Assembly: GCF_003086295.3 (NCBI RefSeq)
Contig: NC_092054.1
Location: forward strand, 13,403,878 to 13,467,877
DNA length: 64,000 nucleotides
DNA from: Arachis hypogaea
Taxonomy: Eukaryota; Streptophyta; Magnoliopsida; Fabales; Fabaceae
Direction: 5' to 3'
A model generated the notes under the pieces. That model was not told the origin of the DNA and searched no databases. It saw nothing but the letters and a program-made list of their open reading frames with translations. This document shows positions 45,625-56,734 of this stretch, piece after piece. Each line of letters opens with the position of its first letter. Position 1 is the first letter of the stretch. A program made the position numbers and the translations under genes.

Positions 45625-47259
45625 CATGAATCAAATGACGTCATTGTGCTCTGTCATGTATCATGTCTACAGAGAGACCGTTTACATGTAGATCTCGTTT
45701 GACCATCTCATGGATGGTCTTCTTAGGTCTTCCTTTGCCTTTCACCCCTTGTCCATCTTCCATCTCATCCACCCTCCTGACTGGATGTTCTATCGGTCTT
45801 CTTCTCACATGTCCAAACCACCTGAGACGCGATTAAACCATCTTTTCCACAATAAGTGCTACTCCAACTCTCTCTCTCTTATATCTTCGTTCCTTATTTT
45901 ATCCAATCGCGTATGACCACTCATCCATCTAAACATCTTCATCTCTGTCACACTCAGCTTATGTTCGTGCTCTCCTTTAGCCACCTAACACTCCATACCA
46001 TAAAGCATAGCCGGTCTTATAGCGGTGCGATAGAATTTACCTTTAAGTTTTAAAGGCACTTTTTTGTCGCATATAAAACCAGATGCACTCCGCCATTTTG
46101 ACCAACCTGCTTGGATCCTATAATTTACATGTTCAATCTCTCCATTATCCTGTATGATGCACCCAAGATACTTAAAACTTTTAACTTTTCGTAGGATCTT
46201 TTCTCCAATCTTCACCTCTATATTAAAGTTTTCCCTTCTCAGACTGAACTTTCATTCCATATATTCCGTCTTGCTACGGCTTATACGAAGACCATACACT
46301 TCTAGAGCTTCTCTCCATAACTCCAACTTCTTATTTAGGTCTTCCCTTGACTCTCCTATAAGGACGATATCATCGGCAAAAAGCATGCACCATGGCACAA
46401 GCTCTTGGATATGCTCTGTGAGTACTTCCAAGACTAATGTGAAAAGGTATGGACTTAAGGATGATCCTTGGTGTAATCCTATACCAATAGGAAATTCCTC
46501 TGTCACACCACCTTGAGTCTTCACACTAGTTGTGGCCCCATCATACATGTCTTTAATTGCACAAATATATGTGATCCTTACTCTCCTCTTTTCTAAAACC
46601 TTCCATAAGACCTCCCTTAGTACTCTATCATACGCTTTTTCCAAATAAATAAACATCATTTGTAGATCCCTTTTATTGCTACGATATCTCTCCATCATCC
46701 TTCTTAAAAGGTATATCGCTTCAGTGGTAGACCTACCTGGCATAAATCTAAATTGGTTCTCTGTTACTTGTGTCTCTTTTCTCAACCTCCGTTCTATCAC
46801 CCTTTCCCATAACTTCATGGTATGACTCATAAGCTTGATCCCTATATAGTTTTCGCAACTTTGTATATCCCCCTTATTCTTGTAGATAGGTACCAAGGCG
46901 CTCTTTCTCCATTCATCGGGCATCTTGTTTGACCTTAAAATCTCATTAAAAAGCTTGGTTAACCAGTTGATGCCTTTTTCTCCAAGACCCTTCCAAACCT
47001 CAATCGGGATATTATCAGGACCTACTGCCCTACCATTTTTCATCAGCTTTAGAGCATCTTTTACCTCGAAGTCTCGAATCCTTCGACAGTAGTCAAAATT
47101 TTGATCTTCTTCCCTTGTGCATAACCGACCAAGGCTCGGAAGAGTCTTCTGTCCCTCATTGAATAACTCGTAGAAGTAGCACTTCCACCTTTCATTAATC
47201 TTTTCCTCTTGAGCCAACACCTCTCCATCCTTATCCTTTATGCACTTAACCTGATCCAA
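45625..47259 (-). pseudogene. RTE LINE reverse transcriptase
   Basis: 46252-47259 is an open frame of 335 codons: RAVGPDNIPIEVWKGLGEKG, ALVPIYKNKGD, LEKAYDRV, GLHQGSSLSPYLFTLVLEVL and the catalytic MLFADDIVLIGES at about 46370-46400. A TGA replaces a codon right after SKTEYME (about 46252). The frame goes on as KVKSFKYLGCIIQDNGEIEH (46100-46215) and later VWTCEKKT-type tail sequence, with further breaks down to about 45625. It needs no LTR; the family primes at the nicked target. Confidence 0.88.
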
Positions 47260-47588
47260 ATCTCTCGTTCTTCTTTCACGGCTCTTTGCGATTCTATATA
47301 TATACCTTTTTCTCCTTCTTTCGTGCCCAAAGACTGGTAGAGACCCTCATATGCTCTTGTTCTTACTTCACTTACAGCCACTTTTATCTCTTTCTTAGCC
47401 GCCTTATATTTTTCCCAGTTATCTGCGTTGCGGCATAAAGACCACTCTTTAAAGCACTCCCTTTTTATCTTTATCTTTTCCTATACACTCGCATTCCACC
47501 ACCAGGACTCCTTGTCTCTTGGCCCTATTCCTTTAGATTCACCAAAGCTTTCTTTTGCTGTTCTTCTAATAACTTCTGCCATCTCCCT

Positions 47589-48671
47589 CTACATCTCTTT
47601 CGCGCTTCCATTCCCATCCCACTTTGCTTCTTCTCCTACCCGTCTTAGGAAGCTTCTTTGTTCCTCATCTTTCATCTGCCACCACCTCGTCCTTGGGTTC
47701 TTCGTATGATGTCTTTTTCTCAACTTTTGCTCAACGCAAAAATCTATGACGAGCACCCTATGTTGTGTTGTCAAACTCTCTCCCGGGATAATTTTACAAT
47801 TAATGCAAAATTTTCGGTCGACTCTCCTCAACGAGAAGAAGTCAATTTGAGAGCTTGTCATGCCACTCTTATAGGTTATAAGATGTTCATCTCTCTTTTT
47901 AAAACATGTATTTGCGATGAGAAGATCAAAGGTTGAGGAAAAGTCCAAAATAGTTTTACCCTCGGCATTGATCACCCCGAAACCATGGCCTCCGTGAATA
48001 CTCCCGTATCCAATCACTTCTCTCCCAACATGGTTATTTAAATCTCTTCCTAAGAAAATCTTATCTCCCAAAGGTATGTCTTGAACCAAACTCTCTAGAT
48101 CCTCCCAAAATCTTATCTTGTGTTGTTCGTCCGAACCCACTTGTGGTGCATAGGCGCTAATCACATGGAAAGCACCTCCCTCCACCACAAGTTTGATAGA
48201 GATGATCCGATCTCCCACCCTCTTGACATCCACTACGTCCTTCTTCCACTGCTTATCCACAATTATTCTAACCCCATTCCTATTCTTCACCTTTCCTGTA
48301 TACCAAAGTTTGAAACCAGAAGTATCCAACTCCCTGGCCTTCGCAGCAACCCACTTTGTTTCTTGTAGGCACATAATGTTAATCTTCCTCCTTGTCATGG
48401 TGTCCACCACCTCTATGGACTTTTCTGTTAGAGTGCCTATGTTCCATGTCCCAAATCTCAACCTTCTGTCGCTCCGACCTTTACCTTTTACTTTGTGAAC
48501 TAGCTTATTTACCATCGTCCGTTCACGAAAACGCGAGAACCCTTGCTCATTTAACACTATATTCGGGCACCGATGCAGCGGCTCTTGCTCATTTGACACT
48601 GTACTTGAGCCATACAGCGCGTTGCTTCCGGGCAACGACCTAGCTTTAGCGCAATAATGTCTTTGATTCAT
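47589..48671 (-). CDS. RTE LINE endonuclease region (open frame)
   Basis: A 360-codon open frame starts MNQRHYCAKARSLPG. The endonuclease begins at LRFGTWNIGTLTEKS, followed by MCLQETKW (catalytic Glu region), YAPQVGSDEQHK and IFLGRDLNNHVG. The family motif there is G-D-F/L-N; Asp to Arg at G-R-D-L-N may affect it. ITYKSGMTSSQIDF follows. The C-terminal S-D-H box is represented by TTQHRVLVIDF, with D replaced by Q. The frame ends at 47589 and does not run into RT, so in this copy a stop or shift separates the two. Confidence 0.85.
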   Translation of the reverse strand: MNQRHYCAKARSLPGSNALYGSSTVSNEQEPLHRCPNIVLNEQGFSRFRERTMVNKLVHKVKGKGRSDRRLRFGTWNIGTLTEKSIEVVDTMTRRKINIMCLQETKWVAAKARELDTSGFKLWYTGKVKNRNGVRIIVDKQWKKDVVDVKRVGDRIISIKLVVEGGAFHVISAYAPQVGSDEQHKIRFWEDLESLVQDIPLGDKIFLGRDLNNHVGREVIGYGSIHGGHGFGVINAEGKTILDFSSTFDLLIANTCFKKRDEHLITYKSGMTSSQIDFFSLRRVDRKFCINCKIIPGESLTTQHRVLVIDFCVEQKLRKRHHTKNPRTRWWQMKDEEQRSFLRRVGEEAKWDGNGSAKEM

Positions 48672-48837
48672 GTCATGGGATTCGATTATATTTTTTTGTT
48701 GGTTGTCGAAGACCTAACACAACCCTCCTCCTTTATCCGGGCTTGGGACCGGCTATGTACCGCAAGTGTAACATAGGCGGATTTCTTTTTTTTGACACAT
48801 ATAATCCTAAAAAATAATCTATATTGTTGTAGTGCAT

Positions 48838-51800
48838 TTCATTAGACAAATCAATATTCTCATCAAATTGACCTATTATAAACAAATAATTTTAGTTAAA
48901 TCTTTCATCCTCGTTAATTAAAAAAGATACAAAAGTTTTTGATTTTTTGAAAAGTTTTCATTTTAGTTCTTATATGTAAATAAATGCTTGTTTTGACGCT
49001 ATTAAGTTGATAAAAAATATTTTTTTTAATGAAAAAGATCTTTTTTTTTTATTTTTTAGCATATTTAGTAAATTTCTAATAGTAAAAATAAAAGTACTAA
49101 AAAAATAAAAAAATATCTTTTTTGAGAAGATACAATTTACATTTTTTTAAAAGATCTTTTTTCTTAAAAAAAAGATATTTTTTATGTAATAAATAAACAA
49201 AAAAATATTTTTATATGGTTATACTCAAACATAATTGATAAATAAAAAAATTTTACATGAGATATCCAAATATAAAATTACTTTTACTTTTTTATAAGAT
49301 CTCTTAAAAAAATAATTTAAAAAGAGATATTTTATTAAAAACTCACCCAAACAGGTCTTAAATTCTATTAGACTCTAACAAAATAGTCTAACATAAAAAT
49401 AAATTTTTTATTAAAAAAAAAATATATACTAATTTAATAATTAAATTTACTAAAAACTAGTGTTTTTTAACTAAATTTTGAGGATTGATTGAGATATTAG
49501 TATTACACTTATTCGTTAAAGGGCTACGTAGATTTGAAGTGTGTATGACGCAAGCAACTTCAAAACTATTTCATGGAATGCTGTTAATAAATAATAGGAA
49601 GTTGACATTGACAACTGAGAATGTATAATGTAGCTTCGATTAAGACGTCACCATTAATTGAGGAGTAAATATAAAATGAACAAAATGCTAATTTTTATCA
49701 TAAAATATTTTAGTCTAGATAAGACAAATTAATTTTTTTAATTATCAAATTTAATTCGAAAAATGATTTAAAATATTCTATATTCCTTAAATATTGAATT
49801 AGTTTAACTCCTTATAGCTAAAATGGTAGTCACTTAATATTTTAAAAATGTATTTTTTAAGAAAATGCAATTCACAAATAATTGTTATAAAAATTATTAA
49901 CGCTGATCGTGTTAAAATATTAGAAATACATAAACTTTAAAAATATTAGAGATAAAATTAAATTAAACTTAAATATTAAAGATCATTAAGTATATAAGGG
50001 TTTTTTACTTAAATAATCAGGGAATCAGGTAATTTTGACTCCCATACAATTTATTTAAGTAAAAAACCCTACACATTAGTTCTATATTTTTATTAGTGAT
50101 TTGATCGTATAAAAGGTTATTTTTTTCATACAATTCAAAATAGAAAATTTTTTTGTTTCATATTAAATTACCTCCTATATATAAATTAACTAAAAAATAT
50201 TTAACTATATTAAAAGAAATATAAAATAAATAATTAATAAAATAAATTTTAGTTTTTTAACTTTTTAAAATCATATTGCTCGTGTTTGTGTGGTCCTACC
50301 CAACTCATTCCATGTGTACCGCTGCCCAAAACATTATTTCATTTCATACTTACAGATAGGTCTTATAATTTAGTGCCTTGTGATTTACTATTGTAGTCAA
50401 AGTCATGAACCCCAAGCTACTAATTGGCTAAGTTCATTCTACTGCAAACAACTCCCTTTTCTTGTTTTCTTTTTAAATAAAAATAAAAATAAAAATACAT
50501 AAACTATAACAAATCAACCCTATTCCTACCGTCCTTCTTAATGTAAATTGTTGTTTCTAGTTTGCGACGGTATTCTATATGTGAAAAATGTAAGTTGAGG
50601 GTATTTAATAAAGAAAAAATATAAAAATTTTAATTTTTATTTAGTTAATGCTATTCAATTTTAGAATTTAAAATAAATAAATTAAAAAAAAATAATATTC
50701 ACCGAAGAAAGTTGGTTTCCTCTTAATAGAATTAATTCATTCCCGAGTCATCATGCATCTAGGAAAGTTCAACTATGCAAATGTTTTATTCTCCTTTCTG
50801 CTTTTAAGCATACGGCATTTTTCTTTATTCACCAAGATGCAAAAGAGAATCCGACATTTAGAAAGGGCCGTAACATAAGGTAGATGCCACTAACATTGTA
50901 CGCATAAATTGGGAAAAAGTGACGCACGCACCAATAATTGATGGCAATAAAACCCCTCACCTAATCGGAGAAATTTTTAAACTCATGTCACAATGTTCAA
51001 GAATCAAGACTCTATAGTCTATAATCAATTAATCAAGCATGTATTAGATTTTGGAAAAAAAAATGTTTTGCGCAATAAATTAATTTATTTTTTTAAATAA
51101 TTAAGATTTTTAATTTATGCTTTTAGTTGTTCTACTAAATTTCAAATGAATAAAATTTGATATATATTAAAATATAATTTTAATACACCACTTAAAATAA
51201 ATAAAATAATTTTATATATATTTTTAATTACGTAATACAATAAAAATAAAAAGAATTATTTTTAATATTAATTACGATCATCTAAAAAAAATTCAACAAT
51301 TATATAAAATATTTTACATCATCAGTATATCAAAATTAAATTTTATATGTTATTATATAAAAAAAATTAACCTTTTTTATTAAAAATTTAAAATATAATT
51401 GAAAAAGATAATTAAGAAAAAAAAACCAAGAATATTCGAGTAATATAAAGATATCAAAGATATAAATTATCAGATACTACACGTGAAACTTTCACATTAT
51501 AAGAGATATAGACGAAAGAATATATAATGATCAAATTTATAAAATAATAGAAAAAAAAAATGGAAAGTCCTGTGGCGAGCAGAGAGCTTACCTTAAATTT
51601 TAGACAATCGCATCTTCCTATATTGATTTATCATAATAATTCATTAACGTATATAACTAATTATTTATTTCCAAAAATAAAATGCATAGTTTTTTTTAAC
51701 AAAAAAGGAAACAAAATTATACATGAACGGATGAACCATAATAAGCAATTAAAAATAACTGCAAATAAAAACAGCAATAATCATAAAAAAAATTCTTTTT

Positions 51801-52080
51801 CCACCGCTTAATATATATTCGCATTTTGAACACGCGAACCTATACAAAAATTATAAATACTTAAAAGCATCTTAACTAAAAGAAAAATATTATTTAATTT
51901 ATATAATAAATACTCTTAATATCTATATACAAATAAATTTATCATCAATTTATTGTATATTTAAATTATTTTTTAATTAATAAAACAAAAAATATGTACT
52001 TACTTATTAAAAAAATATTAGTATTAAAACAATGTCTACTACAAAAAAATATACACGTAGTAAAATTACAAAAGAAAATA
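48838..52080. other. AT-rich intergenic region downstream of the AIR12-like gene
   Basis: No gene is supported. 48,960-49,360 is rich in inverted 'AAGATATTTTT / AAAAATATCTT' stretches and ends 'CACCCAAACAGGTC', in the style of a decayed MITE. Ends and a duplication could not be fixed. The 83-codon ORF at 51560-51811 is lysine/asparagine-rich AT-bias sequence. Confidence 0.55.
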
Positions 52081-52092
52081 TTAGGACCCACA

Positions 52093-52098
52093 TTTATT
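52093..52098 (-). terminator. Possible poly(A) signal of the AIR12-like gene
   Basis: AATAAA on the minus strand (plus strand TTTATT), about 125 bp after the stop codon. Plant poly(A) signals are loose, so this is only a candidate. Confidence 0.4.
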
Positions 52099-52224
52099 TC
52101 GAGTGCTTCAAAGTTAAAAATATGAAGTGGGTAAAGATTATCTTGATGCAGAACAAGAACTTCTCAACTATTAATATAAAATAAATATAAAATATAAAAT
52201 CTGATTTCTCAATCACAATCACAA

Positions 52225-52941
52225 TCACATGCTCAAGAAACCCGCCATAACCAAAATCACAGTAAGGTAAAATCCCAAACTGAATCTCTCACCCATCAAC
52301 GAAGCCGCACCACTCTTGTTACTACCACCGCCCGTGGTGTTCCCACCAGAACCACTTGCCGGCGCCGGAGCCACCGCCGACGCAGCGGTTCCCGGCAGCG
52401 CTGACTTCGCTGCAAGATTCTCTTTCCCCATGTCATGCTTTCCTGGTTTCCCGCTCACCACGGGTCCCACCTGCCACACCTGGCTAACGTTGTCAGCCTT
52501 TGCCGGAATCTTAACCCCCGCATAGATCGTCACGGCGCCGCTAGACTCCTCCGCCGACACGTCCCAGGTGTCGACGGAGAGTTTCTTGACGGGGTCAATG
52601 CCGCCGTACGAGGTGAGATTGTACAAGTCAACGGCGAGTTTTCCGTCGCTGTGTTTGTAGGCGATGAGTGCCTGTGCTCCGATCATGCCGCCGCCGGCGG
52701 TGTTGACTCCCCAGGCAACCCACCCGTTGGACGGAGGCGCGGCGGAGAATGCGACGGAGATGGAGCTGTTGGTGGCGTTGTAGGTGAAGTGGAGGGTGGC
52801 GCCGAGGGCGGAGAGGTCGGTGCAGTTAGCGTAGGTTTGGGATCCGGAAAGCTTCGGAGATTTACATGTGAGAGAGTGTGCTGTGGAAGAAAAGAGGGTG
52901 ATGAAGATGGCAATGGAGACTAAGAGGGTTTGGGAAGCCAT
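52225..52941 (-). CDS. AIR12: AIR12-like DOMON-domain protein, GPI-anchored (b-type cytochrome)
   Basis: An intact, intronless 238-residue protein. AIR12 relatives are apoplast-facing plasma-membrane b-type cytochromes that take part in redox exchange (ascorbate, superoxide). The sequence shows a signal peptide (residues 1-23, cut after AHS), a DOMON domain (about 47-160; NGWVAWGVN at 72-80, GGGMIGAQALIAY at 83-95), a Pro/Ala/Gly/Ser linker (182-210) and a hydrophobic GPI-type tail (221-238). M86 and H169 (GKPGKHDMG) sit where the Met/His haem ligands of this family are expected; this is inferred from position. C26 and C40 may form a disulphide. Seven N-glycosylation sequons lie at N39, N55, N58, N108, N151, N201 and N208. 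There is no b561 domain, as expected for AIR12. The start is the first ATG, 18 residues before the end of the hydrophobic core. GC content is far above its AT-rich surroundings. It has a TATA box at 53024. An overlapping plus-strand ORF (52435-52923) is only a shadow of its GC-rich codons. Confidence 0.93.
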   Translation of the reverse strand: MASQTLLVSIAIFITLFSSTAHSLTCKSPKLSGSQTYANCTDLSALGATLHFTYNATNSSISVAFSAAPPSNGWVAWGVNTAGGGMIGAQALIAYKHSDGKLAVDLYNLTSYGGIDPVKKLSVDTWDVSAEESSGAVTIYAGVKIPAKADNVSQVWQVGPVVSGKPGKHDMGKENLAAKSALPGTAASAVAPAPASGSGGNTTGGGSNKSGAASLMGERFSLGFYLTVILVMAGFLSM

Positions 52942-53023
52942 CGATGAAAGGAAAAGAGGGTTTGGGAGAGAAGGTGTGGAAAGTTAAGTGAAGTGGCTTT
53001 TGTGGTTCGTTGTAGGGAGAAGG

Positions 53024-53032
53024 AATATATAG
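53024..53032 (-). promoter_or_regulatory. TATA box of the AIR12-like gene
   Basis: CTATATATT on the minus strand, about 85 bp upstream of the ATG. That gives a transcription start near 52995 and a leader of about 55 bp. A G-box-like ACGTG is at 53061-53066 (plus strand). Confidence 0.65.
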
Positions 53033-53099
53033 AAGAAAGTGGGGCGCGTGGAGACCAAAAGACGTGTAAAAGCAATAATATTTTGATAAGATATAAAGC

Positions 53100-53586
53100 A
53101 ATCGTACAATAAAAGGTATAAAAGTAAGTATCTATTCAAAAATAAAAAGATAAGTTCAAATAAAACCGTAAGTTCCACTATCCTTTACTTCTATTTTTAG
53201 ACCATTTAAACAAAGAAAAACATAGGCACTCAAGAATCTTCCATAAAAGTATGCTATGAAAATTGGGATACACTTAAGTGAGTATTTATACTGTATTGAT
53301 AGTACAATATTTATACTTACAAAAATTCTATTATATTTATATACTAAAATTAAAATTATTCACGGTATATTTGTATATAATTTAATTTATTTATATTTAT
53401 AATATATATTTTATAGTAATAACGAATTTTGATGTACTCTAATATGATTGTTATTCTTGGAATATTAACTTTTATATTATAATAATAAAGTGTGAATTTA
53501 CGAACTCAAGCCAAATATAAAAGATTTTCATCGTATGCTAAAAGTTCATTTATTAAAAAATTAAAATTAAAAATTTTAAATATAAT
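53100..53586. other. Promoter-distal AT-rich DNA upstream of AIR12
   Basis: No gene or repeat recognised. It may carry further promoter elements of the AIR12-like gene, none of which I can name with confidence. Confidence 0.5.
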
Positions 53587-54209
53587 TTTACATAAAGAGT
53601 TAATATTCAAAATCGTCCTTGAAAGATACCTCGCGTTCTCCATATGAGTCCCCGAATGATAAAGTTAATCAAAATCGTTCCCGAAAGATGACAGACATGA
53701 CCACGTTAGTCCTTCCGTCAATTCGTCTGCTGAGCTAGCTAACGTTGGGTGACGTGTGCCGTTAAGTGCCCGCGTGGCACAGTAACCAAACGACGCCGTT
53801 TTGAATCAATGGCCTCCAGGAGCTGAGACGACATCGTTTAGTGTGTAGGAGAGATTCAAAACGTTGCACTCCATCACCCCTTCTGCCAACAAGCATCTCA
53901 CTCTGTTTCGCTCCAAAACTTGTCATCTCCGTCAAGCTATGCCCTAAGCCTTTGACCCAACACTTGAAGCAGGCCATCAACCTTCGTCAGCGTAGGAAGA
54001 CCAATAGCCTGGAAGAGGTATCGGTACTGAATACAGAGGTGATCGTCTCCTGGAGCAACATTGATAGTGGAGGAAACCATATCGACTTTTATAGGTAAGG
54101 ATGAATCGTTTTTCTTGTTTATTGAGTTATTATGTGGCGTGATGTCTTCGTAGTGGCGTGAGTAGACTTGAAGCAATGACAACATTGTCTAGCCATTGGG
54201 ATCCTCAGT

Positions 54210-54789
54210 GGTGTGGAGATGAAAAGGAAGAGTTGTACGAAGTGCATGGCTGGCCAACCAATATGGTTGTTGACCTGGGAAAGCGCACCTGCACTTGTAG
54301 GTTCTGGCAACTAACAGGTAACAATTTCAATAGTTAGATAAGTTTCCTTCATTCGTGTTATTTGGTTTAATTAACAGCATAATTTGCCTTCTATAGGAAT
54401 GTCGTGTATGCATGCAATATCTGCCATACAGGATAAGAATGAAAAAAGGGCTGAGGAGTACTGCCATGACTGGTTGAAGATGGATGCCTATAGGAGGACT
54501 TACTGTTTCAATGTCAATCCGGTAAAAGGACATGATCTATGGGAAAAAACACCACATCCTGCACCTGTCCCACCCCCCATTTAAACAGAAACTTGGAAGA
54601 CAGACAAAAAAAAGAAGAAGAGAGAAGGATGAACATCCAACTGGTTCAAAGACAAAGATGAAAAGAAAGTACAACCCAATCAGATACATGTTCTGTGGTG
54701 AGGTTGGCCACAACAAAAGAAGCTGTGCAAAGAAGAAAGCTTTTGATGTTGAGAAAAATGTTAGGCAGATGCAGCTGACCCTGAGGTGA
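54210..54789 (+). pseudogene. MURA transposase C-terminal remnant
   Basis: The plus strand shows the SWIM zinc finger (family C-x-C then C-x-H): VVDLGKRTCTCRFWQLTGMS and CMHAISAI (54265-54435). An intron-like break (GT near 54318, AG near 54398) lies between the two halves. It continues CHDWLKMDAYRRTY and, after a frameshift near 54585, ends in a CCHC zinc knuckle (family C-x2-C-x4-H-x4-C, here MFCGEVGHNKRSC). The catalytic DDE core is missing. Further on (54790-55220) a proline/alanine-rich tail continues in a plus-strand frame. Confidence 0.85.
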
Positions 54790-55634
54790 ATGATGTCCCT
54801 CTAGAACCTGATACTGCTCCAGAAGCAATAACACCTCTGCCTTCACTTCCAGCACCGATCCAACCCCCTACAGAGATTGACATCAGCCGATCTGAGAGCA
54901 TTCCACCAACCCAAGCTACAACCCAGGTATAATCACTGCTGCAGTCTAAAAGCTACACCTTTGTTTTATAAAGTAACAACTGCTTTTGGTATTGGCTTAT
55001 GTAGGACGAAGTTGCAGCCAGGCCACCTAAATTACAGGTGATTAAAGCGAAAGCAAGAGCTAGATCCTCCCCTACACCTACTGCATCTGCACCAGTGGCA
55101 ATCTCGGCTGAGACTATCAAAGGGGCAAGTTCTGCGACTGCTAAGAAGCTGGCCAACTTTATGACTTTTGTGCCTACTCCAGGCTTCAAGCACTCTAGGA
55201 AGAATGATAAACCACATTGATGACAAATCAATGTTTTCGGGCTGCTTTAGTTTTTTTGTATAGGGCAAATGAAGTAATATTTTGTGGTTATTGTAATCTG
55301 ATAGTTGTGATAGCCCTTCTCTTTTGGTGTAGCCTTCATTTTTAGGATTAGATACCTTATGAATTGTGGTATTTATCTTGCAGACAATGTGACTATTAGC
55401 CTTGAATGTGACTATTAGCCTTGAATGGCAGCACAATGCTATGACTATTTACCTTTGATTACTTATCCTGTTTATGGCTTAATCTTATAGCAACAGTGAT
55501 ATTGATTAGTTTGTAATATTCCACAATGCCAGTAATTGAGACTTGGGAGTTAACCTTAAATAGCACTAATCAAAAGTCTATTCTCATTCAATCAATCCAA
55601 ATCAATATACCATTACATTTCAACAGGATTTTGT

Positions 55635-56120
55635 CTACTTACAAGTACATATCAAACAACAAATGCTCACATTAATCACAACTATCACAAGCATGAAAAT
55701 TACTAGCAGTTTCAAATATCTAACTTCAGCTTCCAAGCTACCCAATCTCCATGCCTCCTTCACCCTCCATTCATTATACTCACTTTCAACTTGCAATTCA
55801 GTTCTGGAATCTTCCTTAGCACCACCTTCAACCACTGCTTCACAGTCATCAGCATCAACCTACTTAAAGTAATTACAGTGACTGCCCCTCTGCAAATTCA
55901 AAAATCAAAGAAGAATACAATGAATCACACCCAATAACACAGAAGAAGATGGAAAAACTTCAACATTTTCAAAACAACTTACCCGGTATCTTGAACATGC
56001 ATAGAATAATCTGTCTGGGTTCTCTGCTGTCCCGGATTTTTTTATCACAGCCTTCAACCTGCAGAAATATGCTTCCTCATGAGTCTTCCTCCTCATTCGC
56101 ATTGAAGCACTGGAACCGTT
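55635..56120 (-). pseudogene. GRF zinc-finger membrane protein pseudogene, antisense to MURA
   Basis: On the minus strand, exon 1 (to about 55982) reads FCRLKAVIKKSGTAENPDRL and FYACSRYR. After an intron (GTAAGTTG ... TTTGCAG, about 55890-55982) exon 2 reads GSHCNYFK, a stop (TAG where the family has Trp), then VDADDCEAVVEGGAKEDS, a helical stretch (WRLGSLEAEVRYLKLLVIFM) and a hydrophobic segment. GRF zinc fingers bind nucleic acids; this short, membrane-tailed plant type is common in Mutator-rich DNA and its function is unknown. One cysteine of the first pair is missing. The stop makes it dead in this copy. Confidence 0.8.
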
Positions 56121-56734
56121 ACTCTTGTGCGACCGAAGAGATACCCACCACTACGATATCCATTTCCCGTCTCCATCCTCCCAGCGACCCAACAATTCCA
56201 GAATGCGACTTATTTATCATTGCATTTAGGATTAGGGTTTATCAATTGAGGGACTAATTTGATTTCTTTAAACGAACTTACCTTGTCAGCAACCCCATCA
56301 TACACGTAGGCCTCAGCCACCCAGGCACTTAATGGCACACGTCACCCAACATTAGCCAGCTCAGCGGATGAATTGACGGAAGGACAAACGTGGTCATGTC
56401 CGTTATCTTTCGGGGACGATTTTGATTAACTTTATCATTCGGGGACTCATATGGAGAACGAGGTATCTTTCAGGGACGATTTTGAATATTAACTCTTTAC
56501 ATAAAATATCTCAATAATATTTTTTTTAAAAAAATTTTGTTTGTACACCAAAATCAGTCACTAAAATCAGCTACTAAAATTAGCCACCAATGTATTTGTG
56601 TATAAATATATGTGTGGTTTAATTTATTTTCAATGTGTATTTGTATTTCAACGTGTATTTTATATTGGTAGCTAATTTTAATGGTTGATTTTAGTATACA
56701 TGTAGCATAACTATAATTTTTTTAATAAAAATAA

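Larger units (their letters stand above)
45581..48787 (-). mobile_element. RTE-type LINE, nearly full length
   Basis: The element reads on the minus strand, starting near 48780 and ending in a (TTG)n-type tail (plus strand CAACAACAACAACAAAG). The target duplication ttttttgacacatata is at 45565-45580 and 48788-48803. It encodes an apurinic-type endonuclease followed by RT, as in the RTE clade. Target-primed reverse transcription is the family's mechanism. Confidence 0.92.
44997..48834. mobile_element. CACTA MITE (copy B), split by a LINE
   Basis: The left end CACTACAAGAAAAGAGAGTT and right end (inverted) CACTACAACAATATAGATTA match copy A at 28229. The target duplication cat is exact (44994-44996 and 48835-48837). 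An RTE LINE at 45581-48787 splits it. Without the LINE and its duplicated site the MITE is about 0.6 kb. Confidence 0.93.
53597..56495. mobile_element. Mutator-like element with long TIRs, truncated transposase and GRF gene
   Basis: The long terminal inverted repeats (about 150-190 bp) begin GAGTTAATATTCAAAATCGT and are nearly identical at 53597 and, inverted, at 56495. The 10-bp duplication tttacataaa is exact (53587-53596, 56496-56505). Inside are a MURA-type transposase remnant on the plus strand and a GRF zinc-finger pseudogene on the minus strand. At 2.9 kb it lacks the transposase core, so it is non-autonomous. The high similarity of the repeats points to fairly recent movement. Confidence 0.94.

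Noticed and set aside
47658..48643. Several plus-strand ORFs of 80-101 codons
   Set aside because: They are shadows of the minus-strand LINE endonuclease frame.
52435..52923. 162-codon plus-strand ORF
   Set aside because: Exactly antisense to the AIR12-like gene; the open frame is a side effect of its GC-rich third positions.
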